Shown piece by piece: positions 49,617 to 58,663 of a stretch of 64,000 bases of DNA (positions within the stretch are counted from its first letter, which is position 1; the number at the start of each line of letters is the position of its first letter). The stretch comes from Spirochaetia bacterium UBA5763 (GTDB lineage: Bacteria; Spirochaetota; UBA4802; UBA5550), in NCBI GenBank assembly GCA_002418835.1, contig DIEX01000034.1, positions 220,182 through 284,181 on the forward strand. Direction: 5' to 3'. The position numbers and the translations under genes were made by a program. A model generated the notes under the pieces. It ran no database searches. It saw only the letters and a program-made list of their open reading frames with translations, and was not told the DNA's origin.

Positions 49617-50381
49617 CTATTGTAAAATCCTGCTCATTATTCTTTCCACCCTCTCTTTCAGTTTGTCATAGTGGCTTCCGCTCCAGTAGATTCTTCCACA
49701 TGAAGGGCAGAGGTTATATTCAGTACACCATTCCAGAACTCCGGCGGGAATTCTGTATTTTAAAGATTCAAATTCCGCTGAACCGGCAGGAAGAGCCTTT
49801 AAAAGTCCGTTGCACTGGATACACCGTGTAAACGGGGAAATTAGTGACTTTAGCTGGAGCCTCTCTATTACTTCAATGATCTGCAAATCAGGATTGCGGC
49901 TTCGGATGATTATTCCGCGTGAAACTATTTTTCTCATAAGGAGCTGCCTGTCGCATGTGAGCAGTATCCTGTTGTCTTTTTCTGATATATCAGCGAGGAG
50001 CTCATCATCACGACTGTCTTCATAGTCAACATCAAAGCCCAAAAGCCGCATATTCCGGGCGAGTTTGCGAAGATGAACATCGAGGACAAACTTTGTATTG
50101 CGGAGAGGCGAGGGGCGGAGCCCGGAGACTCCTGATATATCCATTGACTCAAATACAGGATAGACACTGATCCTGTCTCTGTCAGCAACAATATAATTAA
50201 AGTCGACAGAGAGCCCGTTTACGAGAATCATGTCAACCTCGACGTGGGGAACGCCCATGCTCTCAATGAGATCTTTTATTGATCGCTGTCCCCGGAAGGA
50301 AAAAGATATGTCTTTTTTCCTCTTGTCAGGAGAGAGAAAATCGTTCAGTTCTTCATAATAGCGTATTGTTATACTATACAT
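49617..50381 (-). CDS. Mut7-C RNase-domain protein with N-terminal ThiS/ubiquitin-like domain
   Basis: 254 residues. The N-terminal beta-grasp domain (IRYYEELNDFLSPDKR... DRISVYPVFE) matches the Mut7-C ubiquitin region. The Mut7-C PIN-type RNase domain (KFVLDVHLRKLARNMRLLGFDVDYE, ILLTCDRQLL) comes next. Then a zinc ribbon with CIQC and CPSCGRIYW follows. This domain order is typical of bacterial Mut7-C proteins; the RNA substrate is unknown. Confidence 0.9.
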   Translation of the reverse strand: MYSITIRYYEELNDFLSPDKRKKDISFSFRGQRSIKDLIESMGVPHVEVDMILVNGLSVDFNYIVADRDRISVYPVFESMDISGVSGLRPSPLRNTKFVLDVHLRKLARNMRLLGFDVDYEDSRDDELLADISEKDNRILLTCDRQLLMRKIVSRGIIIRSRNPDLQIIEVIERLQLKSLISPFTRCIQCNGLLKALPAGSAEFESLKYRIPAGVLEWCTEYNLCPSCGRIYWSGSHYDKLKERVERIMSRILQ

Positions 50382-50563
50382 GTTTCAGCAACACCGTCTT
50401 CAATTATTATAACAACATGTATTATTCCGGGCAAACTAATTATCAGTTCCATTATTTTATTGAATCCGGTATTTTATTGCAACTTTTCAGGTAATAAAAT
50501 GTTAAATGAATTGAGCATGTGGATTATCAGAATCCGTTAAAATAAAATTCGATCGAGGCTGTT

Positions 50564-51478
50564 ATGCTGAGTTTTCTCCCCGGTAAAATGCGAGGATATC
50601 TTTTATTACTTCTATTCACAATCAGTACTATCTTCTGGGTAACATTGCTTCTTTCTGTTTCGATGTTACGGATAATTATACCGCTGAAATTCTGGTACAG
50701 GTTTACATCACGGGTATCCATAATGATTGCCAACAGCTGGATTACATGTAATAATATCGGATTAAGGTTAATGCATAAAATTGAATGGGATGTCCGCTGC
50801 AACGGTGAGCTGAAGATGGATGAATGGTATCTTGTAGTGTCAAACCATCAGTCCTGGGTTGACATTGTTGTGCTCCAGAAAGTGCTTCTGAAAAAAATTC
50901 CGTTTCTCAAATTCTTTCTGAAGAAAGAGCTTATATGGGTTCCTGTGCTTGGCCCGGCATGGTGGAGTCTTGAATTCCCCTTTATGAAGAGATACCCTAA
51001 GGATCTGCTTGAGAAAAAACCTCACCTTAAAGGTAAAGATATTGAGGCTACACGTAAAGCATGTGAAAAGTATAAAACTATGCCTGTTTCTATAATGAAT
51101 TTCATGGAGGGAACAAGGTTTACACCGGAAAAGCACAAAGCCCAGAATTCTCCATATAAAAATCTTTTAAAGCCTAAAGCGGGTGGGATTTCTTTAGTGA
51201 TGAACAGTATGGGGGAACTGCTGAATAAAATTGCTGATGTAACGATCTACTATCCGGAAGGGCCCGGAACGTTCTGGGATTTATTATGCGGCAATGTAAA
51301 AAAGATCGTTGTTAACATCGATATAATTCCGGTAACAGATGAGATACGCGGGGATTATGTAAATGATGAGCTTTTTATAAGGAGATTCCATGAGTGGCTC
51401 AACGATTTCTGGAAAAAGAAGGATGATTTTATTGAGAATGAATTTAAAGGGAATAGAGTGAAGTCTCATATAGCATGA
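50564..51478 (+). CDS. 1-acyl-glycerol-3-phosphate acyltransferase-like protein
   Basis: 304 residues. An N-terminal membrane helix (YLLLLLFTISTIFWVTLLL) precedes the PlsC acyltransferase domain with NHQSWVDI (HX4D) and NFMEGTRFTPEKH. The arrangement resembles the YihG/LCLAT group. It likely acylates lysophosphatidate or a related lysolipid at the inner membrane. Confidence 0.9.
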   Translation: MLSFLPGKMRGYLLLLLFTISTIFWVTLLLSVSMLRIIIPLKFWYRFTSRVSIMIANSWITCNNIGLRLMHKIEWDVRCNGELKMDEWYLVVSNHQSWVDIVVLQKVLLKKIPFLKFFLKKELIWVPVLGPAWWSLEFPFMKRYPKDLLEKKPHLKGKDIEATRKACEKYKTMPVSIMNFMEGTRFTPEKHKAQNSPYKNLLKPKAGGISLVMNSMGELLNKIADVTIYYPEGPGTFWDLLCGNVKKIVVNIDIIPVTDEIRGDYVNDELFIRRFHEWLNDFWKKKDDFIENEFKGNRVKSHIA

Positions 51479-51479
51479 A

Positions 51480-51512
51480 GCTGCCTGTAAAAGCGGCAGT
51501 CATTATATTTTT
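51480..51512 (+). terminator. Weak terminator after the acyltransferase gene
   Basis: A short stem, CTGCC paired with GGCAG plus a G-T pair, is followed by CATTATATTTTT shortly after the stop codon. Confidence 0.4.
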
Positions 51513-51612
51513 AAAAAAATGAATTTACATCTGGAAAAGTGATCAGAATTTATATATTTTTAATATAAAATAAATTTAATATAATATTATGAGTAACCAG
51601 AGGTAAATTATT

Positions 51613-52092
51613 ATGCGCAATAATAGCGGCGTCAGTATAAATAATGTTATAGCAGTTTTTGCTGTTTCATTCCTTCTCATTTTTTCTGTTTACGGCTGCA
51701 AGACAACTGAAGTTAAAAAAGGGGGACTTCAGATATGTGATACTGACATCAAATCGAAATGTTCCGGTGAGTGTATTGACGGATTTGAACCACGGTATTA
51801 TTTCGATTCAAGAAATATTCAGTCAGTAAAAGATGAGGCTGACAGGAGGATTGCTTTTCTGAAAAAACAGGGACTTGGGGATCTTGATGATTACCCGGAA
51901 ATACTTAACAGTGAAAAGAAAAATGCTTCTTTCGCGACCTATTTCCCTCCTGAGTGTACAGGGTGCAAGTCTAAGTTTATGCTTAAAGGGAGCGAAGTGA
52001 AATGTGAGGATTTTTATCACTATATTGAAACTCTTAATGAGCGCTGCGGCGGCTGCGTTGAGATTGTACCCGATAAGTTTAAGAAAAACTGA
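51613..52092 (+). CDS. Cysteine-rich probable lipoprotein, hypothetical
   Basis: 159 residues. A hydrophobic segment ending FLLIFSVYGCKTTE looks like a lipoprotein signal. The mature part has many cysteines in pairs (ICDTDIKSKCSGEC, PPECTGCKSKF, ERCGGCVEI), which could form disulfides or bind metal. I do not recognise the family. It stands alone between an acyltransferase and a region of repeats. Confidence 0.7.
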   Translation: MRNNSGVSINNVIAVFAVSFLLIFSVYGCKTTEVKKGGLQICDTDIKSKCSGECIDGFEPRYYFDSRNIQSVKDEADRRIAFLKKQGLGDLDDYPEILNSEKKNASFATYFPPECTGCKSKFMLKGSEVKCEDFYHYIETLNERCGGCVEIVPDKFKKN

Positions 52093-52115
52093 TATCCGAC
52101 CCTTTTTCGTCCCCG

Positions 52116-52143
52116 GGCGGCAGAGGAAATTGTCCCTGCCGCC
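52116..52143 (+). terminator. GC-rich hairpin after the lipoprotein gene, no U-tract
   Basis: GGCGGCAG and CTGCCGCC form a perfect 8-bp stem 23 bases after the stop codon, with no T run. Confidence 0.5.
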
Positions 52144-52307
52144 ACATAGCCCTTCATATATCATCAGTATACTTCAGGATTCTTTCAAATTGCGGTAGAG
52201 TAAAGCAGTCATACTGCCGTATCTGTTCCCGCTCCAATAATTTAAATCGCAGCAGAGATGAAAAGTTTAAGCTGAATTATAGCATTTCACGAAATAATCA
52301 GGGCCTC

Positions 52308-52369
52308 GTCATTCCGGCCGTAGTGACAACGAAGTATTACTACGGGATTCCCGCCTGCGCGGGAATGAC
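52308..52369. repeat. REP-like palindromic intergenic repeat
   Basis: GTCATTCC at the left and GGAATGAC at the right are inverted, and the right half itself is ATTCCCGCCTGCGCGGGAAT. This type of GTCATTCCCGCGCAGGCGGGAA repeat is common across bacterial genomes. Only one copy is seen in this window. Confidence 0.8.
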
Positions 52370-52490
52370 AGAAAGAGAACTAATTCAATTGTTAACCGCT
52401 ATAATTAATTTTTTCGGCATAAGATTTCATGGATTCCGGAAAGAAAATAAATTAACTTATTGGTAGGCTAAACAGGAGAAGATAGTTTAA

Positions 52491-54020
52491 ATGAAAATTA
52501 AATCTTTCAGAAAATCAATAAGCTTCAAAATTACTGTTCTCTATATCCTCCTTGCAATTATAAACATGTCCTTCTTCTCCATAATCATTTACGAAAACCA
52601 GATAGACCTCATCACTGAAAATACAAAGCACAGAATAACTGAGTTAACTGATTCACTGATAAATACCCTGAACAGGTATAGCGCAGGATTCTCCTCGTCC
52701 GGGAGGAATAAATTAATCAGGAGTGAAGTTGCGGGGGAGGTTGCTGATATCATTAAGGAGATCACAAATGAGTTTTGTATTTTCTCCGAGGATGGTGAGG
52801 TAATAATCCGTTCCTCCGATTTGGTATCAATTTCGCAGCCTGACATACTTAACGGGCTCCGTGCAGTTACAAACAGGGATTTTACAGGTAAGCGTTTCTA
52901 TTCCAGGGTTGATGAGGAGAAGTTTGAGATATCATTTTATATACCATTTTCGATGCAGACTCTGGATAAATCAATTCTGTTTCTGAAGTTCAGGCTCAAT
53001 GAAATTAATGACAGGCTAACGCAGCTTTACAGGATAATTGTACTTATTATTACAGCCATTGGCCTGTTTCATATATTTTTTGCCATCCTCCTTTTTAGAA
53101 TTTTTGTACGCCCTATTAAGCTGCTTCATGAGAAAAGTGTTGATATAGAAAAAGGTGATCTCTCTGCACGGGCTGATCTGAAGAGGGATGATGAAATCGG
53201 TGAGCTTGCGGATGCCTTTAACAGGATGGCTGATTCGGTTCAGGATAAAATTGTAACACTTGAATATCAAAGGGAGCTCATGGATCAGGAGCTTGAAATG
53301 GCCTCAAAGGTACAGGAGGCAATATTCCCCCATATTACAAACAACAACAGATTCAATTTTTCGATATTCAGCCGGGCTGCTGAAATGGTCAGCGGTGATT
53401 ATTATGACATCTTCGATCTGGGGGATGATTCATACGGCTTTCTCCTTGTCGATGTTCAGGGACACGGTGTTCCAGCCGCGATGATTACTATGATCATCAA
53501 GGAGAAGTTCAGGCGCAATACAATGAAATACAGAGATCCCGCTGAGCTCTTCAGATTTGTAAACAGTGAGATCATCTCTCTTCTCTCGGAAGTGGAAAGG
53601 GACTCGGCCCTCTATTTCACAGCATTCTACATGGTTATTGACAGTAGTAATAAGCTCTATTCAGTTGATGCGGGACACCTCAGACCGTTTCTTTTAAGGA
53701 GCTCAAAGAATGAGATTTCTCTTCTTAAAAGCGGAGGGATTCCGCTGGGCATCTCAAGCGATATGGATGAACTTTATGTGACCCATGAATGCAGCATTAG
53801 TTCCGGAGACAAGATTGTTCTTTTTACTGACGGGATCATTGAAGCAAGAAGTCCCGATGAGAAAGAGTTCGGTATGGACAGGCTTATCGGCTGTATCAGG
53901 GCCGGGTATAAATTAAACGGTGATGAACTTATGAGAACGATTGTGCGGGGTCTTGCGGGATTTGCGAATCTCGATTCACTGCGTGATGATGCCACTGTGT
54001 TTATCGTGGAGCTGAAGTAG
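52491..54020 (+). CDS. Membrane PP2C phosphatase (HAMP + SpoIIE)
   Basis: 509 residues. Two membrane helices (about 10-30 and 178-203) flank an extracytoplasmic sensor. A HAMP domain (about 205-255) and short coiled coil lead to a SpoIIE/RsbU-type phosphatase domain with SGDYYDIFDL, LLVDVQGHGVPAAM and VLFTDGIIEAR metal-binding motifs. Such enzymes dephosphorylate STAS proteins in partner switching; a STAS protein gene lies at 58327. It begins a four-base-spaced cluster with the next two genes. Confidence 0.9.
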   Translation: MKIKSFRKSISFKITVLYILLAIINMSFFSIIIYENQIDLITENTKHRITELTDSLINTLNRYSAGFSSSGRNKLIRSEVAGEVADIIKEITNEFCIFSEDGEVIIRSSDLVSISQPDILNGLRAVTNRDFTGKRFYSRVDEEKFEISFYIPFSMQTLDKSILFLKFRLNEINDRLTQLYRIIVLIITAIGLFHIFFAILLFRIFVRPIKLLHEKSVDIEKGDLSARADLKRDDEIGELADAFNRMADSVQDKIVTLEYQRELMDQELEMASKVQEAIFPHITNNNRFNFSIFSRAAEMVSGDYYDIFDLGDDSYGFLLVDVQGHGVPAAMITMIIKEKFRRNTMKYRDPAELFRFVNSEIISLLSEVERDSALYFTAFYMVIDSSNKLYSVDAGHLRPFLLRSSKNEISLLKSGGIPLGISSDMDELYVTHECSISSGDKIVLFTDGIIEARSPDEKEFGMDRLIGCIRAGYKLNGDELMRTIVRGLAGFANLDSLRDDATVFIVELK

Positions 54021-54023
54021 GGT

Positions 54024-55397
54024 ATGTGCCTTTCAGGTGGAAGATACGGACTTATTCTGACATCAGTCACAGCTCTCCTGGTGGGTTGTATTATTTTTTT
54101 CAATGATGTGAATATACAGATAAGGATGAGGGAGGTGAAACTTTTTCTACAGAGGAGCAACAGGTCTGACAACAGTATTGATCACATCGGCCTTGTCATG
54201 AAATACAGGCTGCATAAGGATATGTATGAAAACCGGATTTCTAACGACGAGCTGAATATAGCAGAGGTCAGGGTAAACTCTATACTTGGCGGGCTTGAAC
54301 GGGAGAATAGTATATCTACTGTTAAATACAGGTATGCATCTGTCCCGGTTGCATATATGATTAACTTTATACGCTGTCTGATCGGTATGCCGCCCCTCAG
54401 GGAACCGGATGAAGTTCCAGAAACAGCGGGAATTGACACGGCATATTATTTCGAAAGGAACAGGCTTTACCACCGGGCAATTGAGGAGTATCAAAAAATT
54501 CTGAAAGAGGGTGTTGCAGATCGTACTCTTAAGGCCGGGGTGCTTCTTCATCAGGGTTACTGCTATTCGATACTTGGCGATTATGAAGATGCTAAAAGAT
54601 TGTATATCAGAGTGATTAAAGATTTTGGAGACATCAATGTTGCAGTCACAGCTGCGCTCCTCCTCCGCTATATAGAGGGATTCCGTTCAGAGATTGAGCG
54701 TGTTGTTAAAAATGAAAAAGATTCAATCGAGAAGGGTGAAAAGCTCTACAAACTCATAGCATACAGAGAATCAATTGATGTGCTGAACCGGGTGGAAAAG
54801 ACCGTCCCCCGTAGTGAAAAGGCGCATATTGAATATATCAGGGGACGGACTTTTGAGGAACTTGGCGACACAGGCAGAGCTGTTGATATATACCAGGATA
54901 TAGTAATGGATGATACATCTTCCCGATACGCGCGTGAAGCAAATATGAGAATCTTTATTGTCGGAGGGCTGTCGGCTGAAAACATGAAGGTCCGTGAGCT
55001 CGCGATGAAAAACAGTGTGATGTTGAACGATGCCGCGTTTGGTAAACTTGTAGAGGAGAGTGAACGCTTTGCTTCAGGAGATAAAGATGGAGCGCTGTTT
55101 ACACCGGAGAGTGTTAAGCTGCCCCATGACGAAGGGGAAAATGCGCAAATACTTGCAAGAGAAAAGAAGATCAGCATGATGATCAGCAAAGTGGAGGAGA
55201 AAATCACCGGCGGGGATACTCCGGTAAAATCAACAGTTCAGCCTCCGGCAAAGAGGGGGGTGAAGATATATACCATAGATGGAAACATATTCACAGGAAC
55301 TCTGGTGAGCGAGTCAGGCAGTTCCGTTACAGTACGGACTCCTTTCGGCGATATAACAATTGAAAAATCAAGAATATCGCGAAGGATTCGTCTATGA
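54024..55397 (+). CDS. TPR-repeat protein with membrane anchor and C-terminal beta motif
   Basis: 457 residues. An N-terminal hydrophobic anchor (YGLILTSVTALLVGCIIFF) is followed by TPR-like repeats (RLYHRAIEEYQKILKEGV, GYCYSILGDYEDAKRLYIRV, TFEELGDTGRAVDIYQDIV, about 145-310). At the very end is a short beta motif (IYTIDGNIFTGTLVSESG... PFGDITIEKSRI), which is repeated at the start of the next gene. It is 3 bases after the phosphatase and overlaps the next gene by 4, so the three form one operon. It probably forms an envelope scaffold. Confidence 0.75.
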   Translation: MCLSGGRYGLILTSVTALLVGCIIFFNDVNIQIRMREVKLFLQRSNRSDNSIDHIGLVMKYRLHKDMYENRISNDELNIAEVRVNSILGGLERENSISTVKYRYASVPVAYMINFIRCLIGMPPLREPDEVPETAGIDTAYYFERNRLYHRAIEEYQKILKEGVADRTLKAGVLLHQGYCYSILGDYEDAKRLYIRVIKDFGDINVAVTAALLLRYIEGFRSEIERVVKNEKDSIEKGEKLYKLIAYRESIDVLNRVEKTVPRSEKAHIEYIRGRTFEELGDTGRAVDIYQDIVMDDTSSRYAREANMRIFIVGGLSAENMKVRELAMKNSVMLNDAAFGKLVEESERFASGDKDGALFTPESVKLPHDEGENAQILAREKKISMMISKVEEKITGGDTPVKSTVQPPAKRGVKIYTIDGNIFTGTLVSESGSSVTVRTPFGDITIEKSRISRRIRL

Positions 55398-56248
55398 AGC
55401 GTGGAACTTTGTTTATGCTTTTTTCCGCAGCAGTTTTCGCTGCTCTTTTACTTGTACCTTTCAGAGGTGAGAGTGATACACTGATATTAAAAAACGGGAC
55501 TCTGCTTGTGGGAAAAGTAAAGAGCAGCAGTGATAAAAGCATAGTCTTCAAGAATTACTATGGTGCATTTATTGTTAACCGTGAAGATATTGAAAAGCTA
55601 TATGTAACAAAGACATACAAAGAGGACATCTCACTTAGAAAAAAAATGGGTATGGATTTCAGCGTTGATGATATAAAAAAGAACTATGAGGCCGGTGAGA
55701 AAAAACTGACAGAGCAGGAAGTTTCGAAGCTTAAAACTTCATTGCAGAAGTCTGCTGAAAGCCCTCTCCGCTGCGGAGGGAGCTTTTCTATAGAGGGTGG
55801 CTGGCTCTATTCAATTGGAGATGTTAATGAAGTTATCCCCTATGGCTATGGCGGATTTGCGGCATATGAGCAGGGACTCGATTTTATAACAGGCGAAAAG
55901 TATCGTCTGATGCCGGGGCTCCGGATTGAGGGAGGTTATCTTTATTACAACAGCGGCAATGCTTTTATGAAAGGCCCCACTGTTTCTCTCGGGCCGGTAT
56001 GGCTCTTCCCTGTACCTGGCGGAAATATCAGGTTTTCATTGCAGCCTGGATCTTCCGCCCTTAATGTGGAGAATGGAGATCTTTCTGCTTCAACATTCAC
56101 TTTTACCTTTAATTCAATCCTCGGCTATGAGTACACATTCAGCAGCACCTCAATTTTTATAAATGCACGATATTTATATGTTTATGATAAAGATGTATTC
56201 TTCAGCAGTGCAGGGATAACTGCCGGTTTTTCATATAAATTATGGTAG
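55394..56248 (+). CDS. Exported beta-rich protein, possible outer-membrane barrel
   Basis: 284 residues. The signal peptide (LFMLFSAAVFAALLLVPFRG) is followed by a beta motif like the end of the previous gene (LILKNGTLLVGKVKSSSDKS... VNREDIEKLYV). A linker and about eight amphipathic strands come next, ending in ITAGFSYKLW. A terminal aromatic residue is typical of outer-membrane barrels. It overlaps the TPR gene by 4 bases. I do not recognise a named family. Confidence 0.7.
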   Translation: MKRGTLFMLFSAAVFAALLLVPFRGESDTLILKNGTLLVGKVKSSSDKSIVFKNYYGAFIVNREDIEKLYVTKTYKEDISLRKKMGMDFSVDDIKKNYEAGEKKLTEQEVSKLKTSLQKSAESPLRCGGSFSIEGGWLYSIGDVNEVIPYGYGGFAAYEQGLDFITGEKYRLMPGLRIEGGYLYYNSGNAFMKGPTVSLGPVWLFPVPGGNIRFSLQPGSSALNVENGDLSASTFTFTFNSILGYEYTFSSTSIFINARYLYVYDKDVFFSSAGITAGFSYKLW

Positions 56249-56352
56249 TGCTTCATCTCTTAATAAAATAATAAAACCCCCTTTTAAATTCTGTGATTTT
56301 TATATATCTTATTATTATGGACTGGAATGTGCTTAAAAAGGTTCGGCATGGA

Positions 56353-57528
56353 ATGGGATATATTTACAGAAGAAGGATAATGCTCTTTTTACTCATCGCG
56401 GTTTCTCTAATTTCTGCGAGGCTGCTGACCGGGTGCGGAGAGGGACTAAGCATACTCACTGAAGATAGAGATTCCGGCATCGACTGGTCTGAATGGAGTT
56501 ACAGGCGGAGTGTAACAATATCAAATACCGGTTCAACTCAGACAGATTACCAGGTAAATGTAACTCTTGACAGCGGTTTTAACTATTCTAATGCAGCATC
56601 AGACGGCAGTGATATCAGGTTCAATTATGATGGAGTTTCAATCCCGTATTGGATCGAAAGCTGGAATCAGTCAGGTGATTCATCAATATGGGTGGAGGTC
56701 CCGTCAATCCCTGCTGGCGGGAAAGTTTTTTATATGTATTACGGAAAAACAGGTGAAACAGCAGCATCTGACTTTGATAATACATTCACAAAAAATTCAG
56801 GTTTCAGCGGTCTTGTAGCGCAGTGGCATATGGATGAGGGGAGCGGTTCAACCTCAATCAATGATTCTTCATCAAGTTCAAATAACGGAACAATCACAGG
56901 TGCTACATGGGCGGGGGCTGACGGGGGGCGGTGGTATACCAGCACTACGGCAGGTTTTTCTGCCGGAGATTCATTAAACTTTGATGGTACTGATGATTAT
57001 GTAGCGGTTGTGGATAGTACAAGTCTGGATGTTTCTAAAATAACAATTGCCATGTGGTTTAAACCTGGCGCTGTTGCATCAGGATATCTTGTTTCAAAAT
57101 GGAATACTGATGCAAACAATCGAAGTTATTCTGTTTTTTTAAATGGAGGTAAAGTAGCATTTGATACCAGCATAGATGGTAGTAGCTTTGTGCCATTGTT
57201 GAGTACCAGTTCAGTTTCAGTAGGAAGTTGGTATCATGTAGCAGCTGTTTTTGATGGAGCTGCAAATAGTAAAATTATATATATAAATGGTTCTCCGGAT
57301 AAAACAGATGGAACTGTAAGTGGAAATTTATTTAATAGCGACTCGGATTTAACAATGGGGATATTAGATGTTGGAGGTGCAAATTATTATTCAGGTATGC
57401 TTGATGAAGTATTAATCTATAACAGAGCTCTCACTGCTGACGAAGTAAAAGCTCTTTCACAGCGAAGAAAGTATTCATCAACTATCGGAGGCACACCAAC
57501 TGTCGGCATCGAGGAAACTGTTCCGTGA
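56353..57528 (+). CDS. DUF2341 + LamG lipoprotein
   Basis: About 391 residues from ATG 56353; GTG 56293, ATG 56317 and ATG 56380 are alternative starts. The lipoprotein signal ends LLTGC. The mature protein has a DUF2341 domain (WSYRRSVTISNTGSTQ... IPYWIESWNQSG... YMYYGKTGE) and a concanavalin-like LamG domain (LNFDGTDDYVAV, ITIAMWFKPGA, WYHVAAVFDGAANSK, GMLDEVLIYNRALTADEV). Such proteins bind glycans at the surface. Bases about 57060-57410 are more AT-rich than the rest, hinting at domain replacement. The stop overlaps the next gene. Confidence 0.82.
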   Translation: MGYIYRRRIMLFLLIAVSLISARLLTGCGEGLSILTEDRDSGIDWSEWSYRRSVTISNTGSTQTDYQVNVTLDSGFNYSNAASDGSDIRFNYDGVSIPYWIESWNQSGDSSIWVEVPSIPAGGKVFYMYYGKTGETAASDFDNTFTKNSGFSGLVAQWHMDEGSGSTSINDSSSSSNNGTITGATWAGADGGRWYTSTTAGFSAGDSLNFDGTDDYVAVVDSTSLDVSKITIAMWFKPGAVASGYLVSKWNTDANNRSYSVFLNGGKVAFDTSIDGSSFVPLLSTSSVSVGSWYHVAAVFDGAANSKIIYINGSPDKTDGTVSGNLFNSDSDLTMGILDVGGANYYSGMLDEVLIYNRALTADEVKALSQRRKYSSTIGGTPTVGIEETVP

Positions 57529-58241
57529 AAAAAAATTTACCAGTAACCCCCGTCCCCTTTTTTCATAAATCGAGGAAGGGCGAGCTGATGTATGCTGTGG
57601 TTATAATCTGTCTTTTCTTGCTCTCCTGTAAATCTTCAGCAGAAAATAAAATTGATCATAATACAATAATTTCTGAACAGCAATTTTCAGTGTATATCAT
57701 GAGCAGCGGAATTCATACCGGTCTTATAATTCCTGTGAATACTTTTTCTGAAGAGAAAATTACAGCTTTGAAATTTTTTAAAAAATATAAGTATATAGAT
57801 TTCGGATGGGGTGATGAGGATTACTACCAGAAACCTGGTGGAGGAAAGTTCTGCCTTGGAGTTAAGGCGGTTGCTCTTCCTACATCAAGTGTTATGCGTG
57901 TGCAGGGTTTCAATAGTAGACCTGAAGATGTGGCACGCTGGAGCGATTATACAGTGCAGTTCAATATGGACAGCGGAAATTTTATAAGACTCTGCGGGTA
58001 TATTGATAAGAGTTTCAGGAGAGATGAAAGGGGAGACCTGATTGAAACTTCAAGGAAACGGGATGGTGAAATAATTTTTTTTAAATCGTTGTATTATTAT
58101 CACGCATTTAATACATGCAACACATGGGCAGCCAGGGGGCTTAAGTCTGCCGGGCTTCATGTTTCAGCATCCTCCGTAGTTACTTCGGAGGGGCTGTTTA
58201 ATGAGATCCGGGATAAAGGGATAATTTTAAAAGGGGAATAG
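57525..58241 (+). CDS. DUF2459 / TIGR02117-type lipoprotein
   Basis: 238 residues from a GTG that overlaps the preceding stop; ATG 57588 with AGGAAGG upstream is a good alternative. The hydrophobic stretch ends FLLSCK, a lipobox. The family pattern is IMSSGIHTGLIIPV, YIDFGWGDEDYYQKPG and FNTCNTWAARGLKSAGL, as in the TIGR02117 group with a putative Cys/His catalytic arrangement related to papain-like proteins. Function unknown. Confidence 0.78.
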   Translation: MKKNLPVTPVPFFHKSRKGELMYAVVIICLFLLSCKSSAENKIDHNTIISEQQFSVYIMSSGIHTGLIIPVNTFSEEKITALKFFKKYKYIDFGWGDEDYYQKPGGGKFCLGVKAVALPTSSVMRVQGFNSRPEDVARWSDYTVQFNMDSGNFIRLCGYIDKSFRRDERGDLIETSRKRDGEIIFFKSLYYYHAFNTCNTWAARGLKSAGLHVSASSVVTSEGLFNEIRDKGIILKGE

Positions 58242-58326
58242 ATTATTTTTATCAATTCTATTGAAACATGCGGCTTTATTCGGTTTTATTATAAGAGTAC
58301 GTTAAACTTATCACAAGAGGGCATGT

Positions 58327-58659
58327 ATGGAAATTAATATTGAAAAGCTCCGGAATATAACCTGTGTAAATATCAATGGCGCGTTATACATCGCTACAAT
58401 GCCTTATTTTGAATCGATGTGGGCAGAAATAATGAAAGATGAGCCTGATGTCGTAGCAATTAATTGTGCTGCTGTTGAATTAGTTGATTCAACAGCTCTC
58501 GGAGTTCTGGCGCATTATCTGAAAACTCTTGATAGTCAGAACAGAAAGCTTATCTTTTACGATTTAAGTGACGCTGTTATTAATATTTTCAGATTAACAA
58601 AACTTGATAAATTTTTCAATGTAATGACAAAAGATGAGTTTGAAATGATGTATAAGTAA
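58327..58659 (+). CDS. STAS-domain protein (anti-sigma-factor-antagonist-like)
   Basis: 110 residues, a stand-alone STAS domain with the phosphorylatable serine in VELVDSTALGVLAHYL and conserved strand INGALYIATMPYF. This is the substrate type of SpoIIE/RsbU phosphatases such as the gene at 52491. No serine kinase of the RsbW type is seen nearby. It has an AGAGGG site just upstream. Confidence 0.85.
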   Translation: MEINIEKLRNITCVNINGALYIATMPYFESMWAEIMKDEPDVVAINCAAVELVDSTALGVLAHYLKTLDSQNRKLIFYDLSDAVINIFRLTKLDKFFNVMTKDEFEMMYK

Positions 58660-58663
58660 TAGT

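Larger units (their letters stand above)
52093..52490. other. 398-bp intergenic region with hairpin and repeat
   Basis: It contains the hairpin at 52116-52143 and the palindromic repeat at 52308-52369 listed separately. The rest is AT-rich leader before the SpoIIE-type gene, with no further gene visible. Confidence 0.65.

Noticed and set aside
52308..52369. Phage or insertion-sequence attachment site
   Set aside because: It is a common palindromic intergenic repeat type; no integrase, transposase or target duplication is nearby.
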